Of a DNA stretch of 64,000 nucleotides, positions 1-13,300 are shown piece by piece; the first letter of the stretch is position 1, and each line of letters begins with the position of its first letter. Under the pieces are notes generated by a model. It searched no databases, had not been told where the DNA came from, and worked only from the letters and a program-made list of their open reading frames with translations. The stretch is from contig NC_088300.1 of NCBI RefSeq assembly GCF_032854445.1, positions 34,081,608 to 34,145,607 of the forward strand, given 5' to 3'. A program made the translations under genes and the position numbers. Source of the stretch: Liolophura sinensis (Eukaryota > Mollusca > Polyplacophora > Chitonida > Chitonidae).

Positions 1-63
1 CATATAGTGAATGTTGTGTAAATTAAAGTCATTCATCTTCATTTATTTTTCTTGTTTTTTCAG

Positions 64-281
64 GCATGACCTACCATTCCAAATATTGCCTTCCGGAACT
101 GGATTTGGATCTCATTAAGGACGAAGGATGTTACAAAATCAACGGACCTGACGGTTTTACTGAGCGGTGTTACTGCCATTCAGAGCTGTGCAATGCCTCC
201 TCTAGAATGAACTCATCTGTTGTTGTACCAGTTACCGTTCTTGTTGGAGTGTTATGGACAGCACTGGCTCACTGGTTTTGA
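64..281 (+). CDS. Last exon of an LU (Ly6/uPAR) domain GPI-anchored protein, partial
   Basis: This is the 3'-terminal coding exon of a small cell-surface protein; upstream exons lie outside the window. A pyrimidine-rich tract and CAG at 61-63 give the acceptor. The exon opens with two bases that finish a split codon (phase 1) and then reads MTYHSKYC... to a TGA at 279-281. The peptide carries the end of an LU fold: the motif CYCHSELCN (Cys-x-Cys-x4-Cys-Asn, the last three Cys and the invariant Asn). It then has a short Ser/Asn-rich stretch suited to GPI attachment and a hydrophobic tail, VVVPVTVLVGVLWTALAHWF. LU proteins of this type are secreted and GPI-linked, and act as modulators of receptors or channels or as adhesion proteins; the partner here is unknown. 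The same phase-1 final exon occurs in the two other LU genes in this window. The 5' part cannot be judged. Confidence 0.78.
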
Positions 282-984
282 GATGGATCATTGTAAGGAA
301 AAAAATAGCCCACTCAGAGCAGCTCATATAATACCCATAGGCAGCTGCACGTACATTGACCTCGAAATGTAAAAACATGTCTACCTGCAAGTATGTCGTC
401 CAAACAGGGATTGCATCTTTATAGCTTGGAAAATTTGGCTCTATAACGCCGTGAATTAAGGATAATACATACTTCCACAAACTGAGAAGTTTCCCTCTTG
501 CTGCAAACTGAAAGCGAAAGTTTGGAATTTCTTAAATCACAGGCACTTGAAATGTGAAGGTGGATGTAATGAGCAACAAATTGTAACTGTAATTCTGCAA
601 ACGTCATGAAAACTGTGCCATAGCACAGTGTAAATAGGTCTCCGGACGTAGAACTGTCACCAAACGTGCCTGGACGTAGTCCGCCAGCGGAAAGTGTTTG
701 AATCTTATCCGGCTGTATGTGCTATACTTGTACTGAGTGATTATAAATTATAAATTGGTTTTTGGATTTTCGTTGCCGGATATATTTTGTGCTCATGGAA
801 ATGTGCTTCTGAATGCATATTGATTTATGCTAATAAAATATGTGCTCATTGATTTGTGCTACATACCGCACGCGTCACTTACATGTGTATATGTGTTCCG
901 TACCTGTGGGTGTAGATGTGACTCTGGTGTATTGTACACACGCGACCATGTGTCCATGCGTAATGGAATTGAATTATCAATGGT
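282..984 (+). other. 3' UTR and spacer of the first LU gene
   Basis: Non-coding sequence following the stop codon. The part up to about 850 is probably 3' UTR, ending near the AATAAA at 832. No conserved reading frame is visible. Confidence 0.4.
832..837 (+). terminator. Candidate poly(A) signal for the first LU gene
   Basis: AATAAA about 550 bases after the stop codon at 281. It is the first canonical hexamer I see downstream on this strand, so the 3' UTR would be about 0.57 kb. This is positional evidence only. Confidence 0.35.
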
Positions 985-1350
985 GAGTTCTTGTACCGAA
1001 ACACGACATGGATGGAACATGAACTACCAATGCTGAGTTCTTGTACCGAAACACGACATGGATGGAACATGAACTACCAATGCTGACTTCTTGTACCGAA
1101 ACACGACATGGATGGAACATGAACTACCAATGCTGAGTTCTTGTACCGAAACACGACATGGATGGAACATGAACTACCAATGCTGAGTTCTTGTACCGAA
1201 ACACGACATGGATGGAACATAAACTACCAGTGCTGAGTTCTTGTACCGAAACACGACATGGATGGAACAAGAACTACTAATGCTGAGTTCTTGTACCGAA
1301 ACTCGACATGGATGGAACATGAACTACCACTACCGAGTTCGACACGACCT
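985..1350. repeat. 50-bp minisatellite, about 7 copies
   Basis: A tandem array with an exact 50-base period. The word GAGTTCTTGTACCGAAACAC recurs at 985, 1035, 1085 (as GACTTC), 1135, 1185, 1235 and 1285, and a decayed copy starts at 1335. Copies differ by only one or a few substitutions, so the array is young or kept homogeneous. Confidence 0.93.
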
Positions 1351-2154
1351 ACATGGAGATGAACCGCTATACTAGCCAGTCTTTGACCCGACTGTGTGTT
1401 TGCAAAGGATGTCCAGAATTAAACTACTATTTCACATGTAATCTCATATACATTTATATATAGCTTATGCACCGAAAGCGTACTCATGCATAATTTGTGC
1501 TATTTAATATGCTTCCCTGAAAACGTCCCTGATAGATTTGGATAAAAGGGTATAGACCTACCGTTCTAAGGATGAATGAGGTTTCTGATGTGTTCATTAC
1601 ATGTAATTTGGCATGTGACACTTTACAGATCACAAGCCTGATTTCACCAATACATCCTCGCATTCTCATTGGCCCCATCGCACTTTAAGCTCAGATTTTA
1701 CGCACCTGGCGAGATGCAGTGCTCTGTTTTTTCCGGATCAGTCAGTGAAATATATTAAACACAATGAAATATAAAGGAATATAATAATTATTTCAAATGA
1801 AATAATTTAAACCGGATTTCTAATTGATGGATTTACTTATTTTATTGGTGTTTTATGTAAAGTACTATATACGAATACATTCGTTATAGTGTATCGGCAC
1901 GGTTATAAGTCTGTGGTTTGTGGAAACCAGTGGATGTTAAAACAGATCTTTTATTTCATTTATATAAAATTAAAATGTTACTTTTACATCATTCAGAAAT
2001 TATATGCCCCGTTACACTGTTTGGCTGCATCGATTTCTGACACCTTTAGAAATATAGTTTTAACTTCATGACGCAGTATGATGTGTTACTTTAACTTTTA
2101 TTTTTCTAATGGTTCAGTCTTCAGGTGTAATGCTGTTGTACCATGTACCATTCC

Positions 2155-2158
<4 letters not shown>

Positions 2159-2248
<90 letters not shown>
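2159..2248. repeat. (TA)n microsatellite, about 90 bp
   Basis: Uninterrupted alternating AT. It produces spurious Tyr-Ile reading frames on both strands. It is self-complementary and able to extrude as a cruciform, and a likely site of assembly length error. Confidence 0.97.
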
Positions 2249-3163
2249 TATGTTCATGTATAAGTATAGACTTTCGTCCTTTTCTGTGAATTATGCAGAC
2301 TATTCCCTTCCTTGCGTAGAATATGTTCGCCACCAGTTCACAGATCCCTCTGTTTATAGACTATACACTGATATATAAACCATATACGCATGTGTCGGGC
2401 AGGAGAGAGATTTAATAGATAACCTAGCAAATACCTCACAGAAAACACAGTATGTACACGTTTGATTATATGATCACAATGTCGTGTGTGTTCCCTGTAT
2501 TTATAAGACAACAACAACAAAAATTAATAACATCGGTCCAGTCAGATGCATATGTCTATGTTATTTAATTTTCTAGCGAGCATATACCCGAGGGCCGTAT
2601 TATAACTGGGCCTCTAGTTTTAGGCCTGTGTGGGTTCTTTGACAGACATATTGCAAGACATCAGGTTTTCCGCTGTTACCAAGTGCAAAGAATTAATTTC
2701 CCTTTTTTATGTTTCGCTGCTGCGTTTTTGCTTTTATAGCATTCTTTTATAGCTGCTGCAGGGTCAAACATGGCATATCCCGTAACCATGGAAACGAGCT
2801 GATCAAATATCTCAAGATGCCTTGAAGTTCTAACAATAGGCGCCTCTGAGCCGATTTGGAGCTATTTTGAGAATGTACTTTATAGTTTGGCTTCAGCGGT
2901 GCGTGCTAAATATAGTATTTCTGTTGGCGTACATGTCATTTCAAATCCCCTTGGCGTTATGTCAACATTTCCCAGGTTAGGGTCCCAAGGGTGACGTCCC
3001 AACACCGTCGCCTTCACTGACGTCACTCCGGCAGTCTAAATGACCTTTAAAGACACCACGTGAATAAAATGACCTTCACTGAGGATATGCGGCCCAAATG
3101 AGATAAATAGGCTTAAAGTCTATTGTTTTTAAAGTGTTACTGTGTGTGTGTTGTTGTTGTTTA

Positions 3164-3167
<4 letters not shown>

Positions 3168-3256
<89 letters not shown>
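3168..3256. repeat. (TA)n microsatellite, about 89 bp
   Basis: A second long alternating AT tract. It is preceded by a short TG/TTG-rich run (3140-3160), suggesting a compound microsatellite. Confidence 0.97.
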
Positions 3257-3259
<3 letters not shown>

Positions 3260-4124
3260 CACAGGAGTTTCTGTTAAAAGTTCTGTTGTTCATCACATTT
3301 TCCTCTGTCGTTATGTCTTAAATCTATGCAGTAACATTTGATATCATTAATGCGTGTGTAAAAATGAAAACGTATAATGATTTGGTATGATTGATCTAAA
3401 ATGATGTAAGTAGCTCTATATGATATCCATGCTTATCACATATAACTTAGAAAGGTTTCAAAATATGTTTTCGTATCTTACATATGTTTAACAATTGTTT
3501 CTTTTCGTGGATACATACTACATGTGTTTTGGATACACAACAACATGTTTATGCATTATATTATCTCATGCGATGTACAATGTTCATGTTTCATAATGTC
3601 ACATGAAGTCAAAAGCTTCGCAACATTGTTGCGAAATCCATATTATCGGCATAAAATCATGTTGATTGAAGTACTTTTGTAGCATTATGTATATATGAAA
3701 TCCATACATTATAAACAACTTCGATAGCTACCATTTACGATTTTGATAATAAAAAGTGAATCATATAGCAAGTAAGTTTTATTCCTTGAATTTGGCATTT
3801 CCATCACTTTACTTATCATGGTTATAAATTAATGTCTTCCATAGTTACATGTTCACAAAATTTAGTTATTTTTTCAGCAATACCTACTTATTTTCAGTTT
3901 ACCCTATTTTAATAATACTGGTACAAGGTTAGACCGTTCAGTTTGCCCACGAGACCTGTGGCATTATAACAGTACGGTTTGCTTCAATCCCATCCACTAG
4001 GCGGCGCCACCAGTGTAATGTTAAACTGGATCGTTCGAAGAAGAGAAGCGAAGTGAATGTAGTTGGCAAAGGGATTAATTATTTCTGGAGGTGTTGTATT
4101 TGGGGGGAAAACCGCTTTAAAACT

Positions 4125-4186
4125 ATGCAAAATATTCAGGTTTCTCATCGTCGTTGTGACAACGGCTCTAGTCGTCATTCGATCGT
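4125..4186 (+). CDS. Probable signal-peptide exon of LU gene 2, with a one-base frame problem
   Basis: A hydrophobic frame (KIFRFLIVVVTTALVVIRS) ends at a strong donor, GTGAGT at 4187-4192. The leftover base is phase 1, as exon 2 requires. The nearest ATG (4125-4127) is in a different frame: the run of four A at 4129-4132 holds one base too many (or two too few) for ATG and the hydrophobic frame to agree. Possible explanations are a sequencing or assembly error in the A run, a real null allele, or an upstream exon splicing into CAG at 4137-4139. The split codon at the junction would be Cys. Assignment to gene 2 is inferred from phase, position and hydrophobicity. Confidence 0.42.
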
Positions 4187-7100
4187 GTGAGTATGATTTC
4201 CTCAGTTACTTCTGGCGGCCTGTTCTACACGGTGTACCTGACGCGCCGTGAGAAATCTGTTAACAATTTTTACAGCGACAGGTGACTAATTCCGGAAATC
4301 ACACTTTAATACTACAATAATTATCTCTATCTCTCTCTGAAGATCTCGGTTAAGGTGTTTTATAATTTTATAATGATATCCACAAGACGAGCATAATGTC
4401 ATGTATGTAATATAAATGAAATGTTATTTCTCGAATCATTTCCTGAGGACAGGATAAGATTAGAACAACAACAACATTCAACACTGATTTCTTGTATCAA
4501 ACTGAAGAGAAAATAGGTGGAACTTGCATACCTTGTTATTATGGAGAAATTATGGAAAAACTAATTAAAGTATACAGTTTCTTCGGTGTCGTTACACTGT
4601 TGCAGTCAGATACGTTGTTGCATATAAATGAAATGAGCTAAAATACATAGGGAATATTGTGAAAATTTACTTATTTGATGACATAAGAGCATAAGCTGAA
4701 TCAAGGCTTTCGGAGTTCACACTGGGTTCAATCTTTGGTCAAGTCATGCGAAAATTGTCATATTTGACCGTGTAATACACCTAATGTGTTGTTACCCCAT
4801 CCGATGTGTAATAACATGTAAATAGTCATATTGTGTGACCCCAGCTGCTATGTAATACAGTGATTGTGTGGTGCCATATGAATTGCAATGCTGTGTATTA
4901 TTCCTACTGCATGACCCCCATCTCCTATGTACATTCAGTGTAATAAATACCCTTAATGTGTGCCATAGTGTACTATGTAATACTCCTAATGTGTGACCCC
5001 ATCTCCTGTGTAATAATATGTAATACTCTCTGTCTTCAATTATACTGGATGGAGAGGATGTAGAATTCACACTTTCTGTGACTACTGTATTTCACGTAAA
5101 ATTCAGTATGTAGAAATAAATATTTTAGATGACAGCGCTTAAGTTTCACAAAAATGGAACTCATACATGGATCTAAGGTGGATGAATCTATCAGATTCAA
5201 GCAAAATATGTCCACTTAATAAGTGCTAACCTCTAGGCATGTTAGATAACATATTATCATCCCTATGAGTAGTTTCTTTGCTATTTGTTTGGTCAGTTAC
5301 CCTTCATTCAGAATTCGTATTGGGTGCCCCACCCACCTGATATGGCAAAACCTTATTTCCACACACCTGATATTGTAGTTACTGTGGGAGCATGCGAAAT
5401 TTGATGTATAGGCCTAAGCCTACTTCGTTTTATTGTAACTTAGCAGAATGAATACTCTATTTGTGTGTCAGAAACAAAAAATTGCGACAAAGGACGTATC
5501 ACTACCTCACCAACATTGTAAGTAATAGCTGGTCATATTGAGACCCACTACCGTAGTGACAGCTATCACATCTGTCAACAACCGTACCTCGCCAGTCCCT
5601 TGAGCTGTTCTCACATTTACATCTTCATTCTGATGAAATTTATGATGATATTCATATAACGTATTTGATAAATTTTATGTAATTTTTTTCATGTTGCATT
5701 GACTTCAGCGTTGACGTTATAGTTGTGAAATAGACTTCGGCAACATTGTCGTTAATGAGAAGTGAAAGCTGGCATCTCTTGGACTCACTATGGATTTGAT
5801 AATTGAGCATTTTCGGTGTAAATATTTCCTCTCAAGTGCTGCTTGATACATGTTTTTCACCATGGTAACTACCGTGCAACTTTAAACACAAGTTTTCTGC
5901 TCAACAGTCATTCTCAAGTCGACCTGCTAGAAAGTGAACAGTCTATTTGCATATGACGATGTGTCTCATAGTGCGATGTCGCAGCTGGCGTGAGTAATAA
6001 AGAGACCTGATTCGTATGAGCATTGTGTGAGGCATGGGAACTGTATATGAAAACACTAACTATCACCGGTTTCTTCAGAAATATCATACAACTTTAAAGC
6101 TCTACAGGATCAGAAATTCTGTAGTTTATGATAGAATGGATCTCTCCCCTTCTTGGGGAGACCATACGTCTTCTGCCAATGCATTGTGCATACCTGTACC
6201 TCACATATTCATCAGTAACTTGCCAGATGTCGGTGGTTTATACTGGGAAGCAGAATGCACTGTAGACTTGTTTCTCCCACCCATGAAACTAACCACAAGT
6301 GAAAAAATTCATATTCAATTCTGGTTATAAAAGTCCAGTCTCTCATGGTGAAGCTTTAGGTAAAGGGGTTTGTCTGGTGCAAATTTTTTTACCTATACAC
6401 ATACATTGATTCTTAAACACCATTGAATGAGGAGTTGTCAAGTGTTAAAGCCATAAAATGTATTTGTGCATAGACATAGCTGTGGTGTTGTTATGTGCAA
6501 AAGAGTGGAGAAACTAACGTATAACATAATAGACTAGAGGATCAGAGAGTAAAAGTAGAGTAGTGCAGATAATGTAATAGTTAACATTACCATATAGTCA
6601 TAAGTAACTGGTGAAATCCCCTGTTTTGTTGATTCAAGGTTGTATCCACATTAAGCAAATATGTAGGCTGATACATAAACAGATAATCTGTGAAAATCTG
6701 AGACCTGTGATAGTTCCTGTCCCTTTAGTGGCCCTGAGCTCTGAAGTTTGTTTGTGATGGATGTAGCAAAGTCTCTCCTAAAGGGGCTATAATGTTATGT
6801 CCATATGTACTGTACACTGGTATTTCATGTGTCCAAGTGTAGCTTATTTATTTATTTATTTGATTGGTGTTTCAAGAATATTTCACTTACATGTATGTGA
6901 GGGTGGCCAACATTAAGGTGTGGAGACCGGACAGAGCCTGGGGGGAAACCCACAACAATCTGCAGGTTGCTCACAGACCTTCCCATGTATGGCCGGAGAG
7001 GAAGCCAGCATGAGGTGGACTTGAACTCACAGCGAAAATGTAGCTTGATGTTAGGATTTGTGGCATTTGCATGTTCTGCACATATGCTCATATAATGTAC

Positions 7101-7252
7101 ATGTTGTAATTTGATGCACTGATGTGTAGAATTGTTCCTGTATATTACTTACAGAGCATATTAAATGATTGCAAAGTCCCTGTGAAAGTGGTCTATTATA
7201 GGTGCATATAAATATGCATGTAAATTAAGAATTTACCGTTATGGTTTAAACA

Positions 7253-7325
<73 letters not shown>

Positions 7326-10300
7326 TTAGGCTTTAAGATACATGCACATGCATGACACTTTTAACCACATCATCCATTTTGTGGCTTCATATACATGTAG
7401 AGTGAAGCCCTGAAGTGTACAAGGCATGACATCATAGGGTTTTTTGTCAAGATGTTTCACAACTGTTTGATCATGGTAGGCCCACAAACACACAGTGATA
7501 TATTCCTTTTGACAGATGAAAGATATGGATAGATGATCACACCTGAATTAGTTGCTTAATTAATTTGAAACTATTATTAACACATTATTTGAACTATGGC
7601 ATCTGTATTATATGTCTGTATACCTATTGGCAGATTTAGAGCATCTTATCCTGGTGTTTTTTTTTGTATATATAATTAAAGTATTAAAGAAATATCAGGA
7701 CTGAGAATTGTATTAACCCTGCATGTAGGAAGGTGTTCTTATTAATTAGAAAATTAAACAATAACAACATTTTTAATGTAAGGCAAATCAGACTAGATTT
7801 CTAGGTTGATGCCTATGCTATTCTATGCAAGAACTATTTGCATTCCAAATTTTTTTTAACCTCTGCTGGAAGATTCCCTGTCTAGCATTCATATATACAG
7901 TGAAGATGGATATTTTCTGTACCACACCACCTGACACTTTCCGCCTTATGTCTGCAGTGCTTGTGCACAGCACCCCCAGTTTATGTACCATCAGCATCTT
8001 TCTCCTCACTCCAAGACATGATCTCCATTAGCAAATATTCTGGTTTCACTTGAAGCATTTTCAAAGAGTAAACTTACAGACTGCTTGAATACCAATACTG
8101 GTTAATGTATTTCTGATGATCTCTTGGTACATAAAGTGTTGGATTACTGGTAGCCCTGGTCACTGTGTCTTCTCACTCCTGAGAGTGTAAAGGCCTTGTT
8201 GAAACAACAAACACACATGGGAGGAGGCAGATTATATCTGTGAAGGCAGATAGGCCAGGGAGCAAGTGCCAATCAGTTCCACATGTCAGAGGCAGGATGG
8301 TTGAACACCCAAAGGATGGTATACACTTACTCCAGGAGTGTCGATTATTAATGTGTTCCTGAAAACAAAACCATTAACACATCAACATGGAATTGTATTT
8401 ATTTAGCCTCTGTGATTTTTCTGCTTTGGCAAATAAGATAGATCTTGATTTTGGTTTGAATTTATCATTATTCATCAGAGTATATGAAAGAAGAAAATAA
8501 TATGGTAAAATTTCAATATGGACCTGACTTTGGTTTTGGAATCAACACATTGTTATGTTAGAATGAAAATCTCATGAGGTTTATGCTATCCCCAATAATT
8601 AAGTACCGGTATTACATTTATCACATATTGGAAAGAAACCCCCTCAAATTCTTGTTCACATGAGAACTGTTTAATGAAGTTCCTGCCAAAAAAAAAAACT
8701 GATGAATGTATGATAATGGATGTAGATTGGCTGTGACAGCTATAGGGTGAGGAGAGGTATTAGGGATACAACGACTGGGCCTTATTATGTACATTCTACT
8801 TGAATTGCCCACTTACTGTTGTAGCCAATTTGTCTTCTCTTTTTTTGCATGTAGTCATAATTACAAGTATACCTGGGCTAGTTGCGTAACAAATCCATAG
8901 AGTTTGGCAGACCCCATCCCTCATTCATTGAACCTTCTAACCAGAGGGAGTCCTAGTCAACTTAGGGCCAGTTTCCCTTGAATATATCACTGCAGAGTTG
9001 TGTAATTTGTGCTCATTCTAACCTGCCTGCTGATAGAAAATCAATTTCCTTCCCTGCGGACATGTGATTGGGGCCTAAGCCTCCTAATGCAGAGCCCCCA
9101 CTCAGGCCTGGTCGGTAAGTAACTGGTAATTCTTCTTCAGAGCATGCAGTGAGAGTTAAAGGGTCCCACACTTTATTCTTGTTACTCCACTGCTCTTATT
9201 GGCCAGGCTGTAGCATACACAACACACTGGTTCAAACCCAGCCATGGACAGGGAATACTTTTACTTTTACAGTATAAAGTAGTCAAGGGTGCAGGTGACT
9301 GGTGACTAAGAAAGGCTAAAGTTCAGTGAAAACCCCTTGCCTTCTGCCAATCTGGTATGCAATAAATTAATCTTCATGTGACACTTGAGAAGGTTGACAG
9401 CACATATTCTGTCATAAATTTGTGTTACATGAACAGGTAATATTGCATGAAGTTTGTGTATGGATACTATTTAGCCACCACCTGTAGGATCTGCCCATTG
9501 AGCTTTCTCTAAATGTGAAAATCTTTGTGTCAGTGTTGGGAAAGCTTGTTAGTTACTTGCCAAAGTGCCTTGGTTTGCTCTCTCTGTTTTCCCCACCCTT
9601 AAAATTTGCCAGTATGATATAAGGGGAATACATTCTCTTTAGGACATTTCATTGTGTATGGCCTTGGTGTCTGACCCTTCATAACAATGGTCCAATAACC
9701 TAAAGTTTTCAGTGGGCATTTGCAATTTCTCTTGTTTCTCAATGCCAATTTTTTAGAATCTCTATCAAAAAATTTCTGAAGAACTGCCTCACATGGAAAT
9801 GAAGATATAGCAACAGGGTAAAAACAGGCTGTCTTATTAATCATTTTTCTGTCCTGTTAATTTCATTGAAACACCAGTAGAGTGCCTCAAACACTCTGAC
9901 CCCCTTCCTTCCACAGGCTAAACCTAGGCCTGGAAAATGCATTTTCACAGTCTTGTGGGTAAAAGCATAGCACAAAGTATATGTCAAAACCTATGTACAG
10001 GTCAGTTTGAGCCGTGTTAGACAGAAGATCTATATGGAGCATTGGCAGAATTACCAATTACTGAAGTGATAAAATCATTGGAGCATAAAGCAAACCAGAA
10101 AATACATTTTCTATTCAGAGAAGTTTCTTTAGGCTATTGGAATCATTGCACAGATATGCATCTTGTTAGAGCGTCTAGTGAGTAAAATACATGTTAGTAA
10201 CATTGTTAGAGGACATATCCGCGAGTATGCAGTGGCTTTATGCTGTGCAGTATCATAACTGCATGTACATGTAAATATCCATCCTCTCATCAATTGGATG

Positions 10301-13300
10301 CCCTCGTACAATCCAGGAATTTGTCCACTGAAGCATTGACCATGGATCATTGTTATTGGTGATTTATGGCTCACCTATATACAGTGAAGCTCTGGAATAT
10401 CAGTGTGCTAGCCATCCATCTAAATCCTAGAAACACTGGTATTCTGAATGGTTCATATACAGGGATGCACACACACACACAGACACATGTATGGTTTCTC
10501 CAGAAATCGCTTAAGATGGTATGGGTACGCATCATCCAGTGAAAGGTCCAGTTTTTCCTCTGTGGAACATTATATTGTCTGGTAAGGCCTGTGCTTGTTC
10601 ATTGGCTCAATCACTTGCTCTAGACTGATTGAATGATTATATGGCTTAAAGCCGCATCCGCCATATTGAAGCAATATCATGGCAAGCACTTGTCCTGAAC
10701 CTGTCTGTACTGTTTGCTTACAATGTCACTGCTACATGTAGCTTCATAGTGCCTAAAGGTTGTTAGGCCACAGGTCAAAGTATATTGGTATCCTTGGATT
10801 TCGATTTTGCTATTTTCTCCATTCATAAACATCCATATATGCTATCATGTATACATACGTCTAAGTGATATTCACAAGAGTAAAGTAAATATTATAAAAG
10901 ATATAAATAAATCCCATGCTCTGACAAAGGAACAAATTCACTAAAAAAACATGGTACGAGAAAGCCTTGGGTATTGCTTAACGCTACAATAAAGCACCAA
11001 TTATCAGTTTAAATTTCTAATTCTTCTGGATAACAGTCTTGACATCAATGAGACGTGTATCGTTTCAGCTGTTAGTTACCATGTTTGTGAAGGAAACTAA
11101 CTGTAGCTATCATCTGTTTTCCTTGACATTTTGCCAGCACCATACTCCAAACCCCATTCTTTGATACTCCACTAACACCTGTTGGTGATTATGGCTTCCC
11201 TGACTACCTGAAACTGGTCGAAGTGGTCAGCCTGCCAGCGAAGCTAATGACCCAGGAGCCTCTCACCAATGGAGGTGCCGTGAGTCCAAGCAGGCTTCCT
11301 CTCCAGGAAGTTCTTTAGCAACGTGCAGATGGTCATTGGTTTCCATGAGCTCAGCTTGGTTTGCTCCCACCATAATGCTGGCTGTCACATAAGTGAAATC
11401 TTCTTGAGTATTGCATAAAACACCTATGAAAAAAAATTTTTAAAAATCCTTGACATGTGGCTTTCCAGTGTAAAGCTGAATCCATTATGCCTGCAGCTGT
11501 TTATGAATAGTTCAGAAATAGTTCAAAAAAAGGCATTCACTACACTACTTTGTTGTGTTGGGAAATAACCTGGCATTTGCACATAGTGAATTTGGTCAAC
11601 ACTACATACATTCTGTTAGTTTTCTACATCAGACAGTGTTCCAGATTTAATGAGGTGTATATTGTTTGTACTAGGTGATGGGCTAAGTTGCCACCAGTGT
11701 AGCACGTATGACTCTAACCAGGAGAACCCAGTCTGTGTTGACCCGTACAGTTTTGGTGATGACAACCTAGATGCCTGTGAGGACGGTGATACACACTGCG
11801 TGAAGATGAAGACAGTGGCGACCATGGTGGATACAGAGTCTGGAGGACTACTGGGTGAGTGAGTAACATCTCAGGAATTGAGGGCTCATAATTCTCTCCT
11901 GCATCCATTTGTTTTGAGGGAGATTTTTGGCACAAAAACAATCAGGAACAATTAGCCTTGAAGTTAAACAAGTCCAGGTGAATATTTGCTTATATTACAT
12001 GTTTACATATTATCCAGATAATTACCTTTCACAAAATCTCATCTGTTCACATGTTACCAGAAAAATCAAAAAAGTGCCTAAAATTTATAAAGCAGGTTGA
12101 GTTGTAACTTTTTCGAACTTTAGAACCATTTTAAAACTATGAATAGTAAAGGTACGAGTCTGGTATTTAGTGAAAGACAATAATATCGACTATTCCTAGT
12201 AAAAACAGAACAAGAAAATAGCTTTGATTAGTGAATGTGGATTTTTTGCCAAAAATCTCTGATGTAGCCGTGTTTAAATATTGTATAAATTTGGTTTGGA
12301 TGAAACCACGTTGGTTTTGTATTGGAATTAGATGATAAGAGTAGTATTGACATTATGTGTTTCATTTAAGGGTGATTGCCACACATTGACATGATGTATG
12401 AGTATTGCATGAATGTATTAGCCATGAGTTCCAGGTGTCTGAGAATTAAGTAAAACTTTTCAAATGACCCAGTGTCTGGAAGTATTTAATCCTGCAAAAG
12501 GTAAAGGCTGTACAAGTTTATTATGTGAACAGATGTAATATTCGTGAAATTATAATGCCTCTGGTATTGTCTTTCAAATTACATGATTTATGCTAATACT
12601 GTATGTGTCAGTGCTAGGTATCATGTCATGAATTCTTTTTGTTTTCAGACTTTTACCCAAATAATTTAATAGGTAATCTTTTTTTCCCCTATTATTGTAG
12701 GGCAAAGGTGTTTATGAACAATATACGTCAATATTATGTGCATGTTAAGGAGGTAAAGGGAGACTAATGGGTTGATTACTGGAGCCTTGCGATGTTATAC
12801 AAAAAACCACAAAAGTTAATTGACACAAAATCTTGCAGTATCCCCCCAGTCATCGAGTTAAGCTTGAAACTTACATATTTTCCAACGTCATGAATGTATG
12901 TTTTAATGGTCACACCTGAAATGTTGGCCATGCATCTGGCTGACTCTGTGTTACTCTTACACCTCACGTTTGACAGTTACATGTACACGCACATTTTCAC
13001 ACAATACACGATATGCTTCCCCATGCATGTTATAAATAGTGAGTGAAACTTCACATACATTGGCACTTACCACATCAACATGGTAGTGCATTTGGTCCCT
13101 GTAGAACATTCCAATGACAAGGTCCGAATTGAATCTCTAGGTAGTTCCCTAGGCCAGTGAAATTATACACGAAATATAAGGGTGGGGAGGGGGTTGATGG
13201 TCTTGGTTAATGTACATGCCGAAGGGCTTTAGTTTCACATTGGATGTCATCCACTCAGAAATGGGACCAGTGATATGTAATTGAAAGAATGTTGAGGACG

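Larger units (their letters stand above)
1351..4124. other. Gene-free spacer between LU genes 1 and 2
   Basis: AT-rich DNA with two long (TA)n tracts and no frame that looks coding. A GC-richer patch at about 3990-4060 lies just before the probable first exon of LU gene 2 and could hold its promoter, but no TATA or other clear element was seen. Confidence 0.5.
4187..11674 (+). other. Probable intron 1 of LU gene 2
   Basis: A 7.5-kb stretch between the probable signal-peptide exon and the first LU exon. It contains a degenerate tandem array (4750-5045), a (TA)n tract (7254-7321), two SINE-A copies (6844-7036 and 11213-11437) and a tRNA-like fragment near 9.2 kb. I see no further exon. The frame at 6034-6330 has no recognisable feature. 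Confidence 0.5.

Noticed and set aside
2078-2378. Overlapping open frames of repeated Tyr-Ile on both strands
   Set aside because: They are translations of a (TA)n microsatellite; the same occurs at 3123-3341 and 27576-27885.
3984-4178. 64-codon minus-strand frame opposite the LU gene 2 signal exon
   Set aside because: It is a shadow of the plus-strand hydrophobic frame with no feature of its own.
6034-6330. 98-codon plus-strand frame inside the probable first intron of LU gene 2
   Set aside because: No signal peptide, domain, splice sites or codon bias; length is within chance for this region.
9229-9243. Perfect-looking B-boxes here and at 29788, 30186, 47822 and in SINE heads as possible tRNA genes
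   Set aside because: None has an acceptor stem, anticodon arm and A-box in the right places; all are SINE heads or relics.
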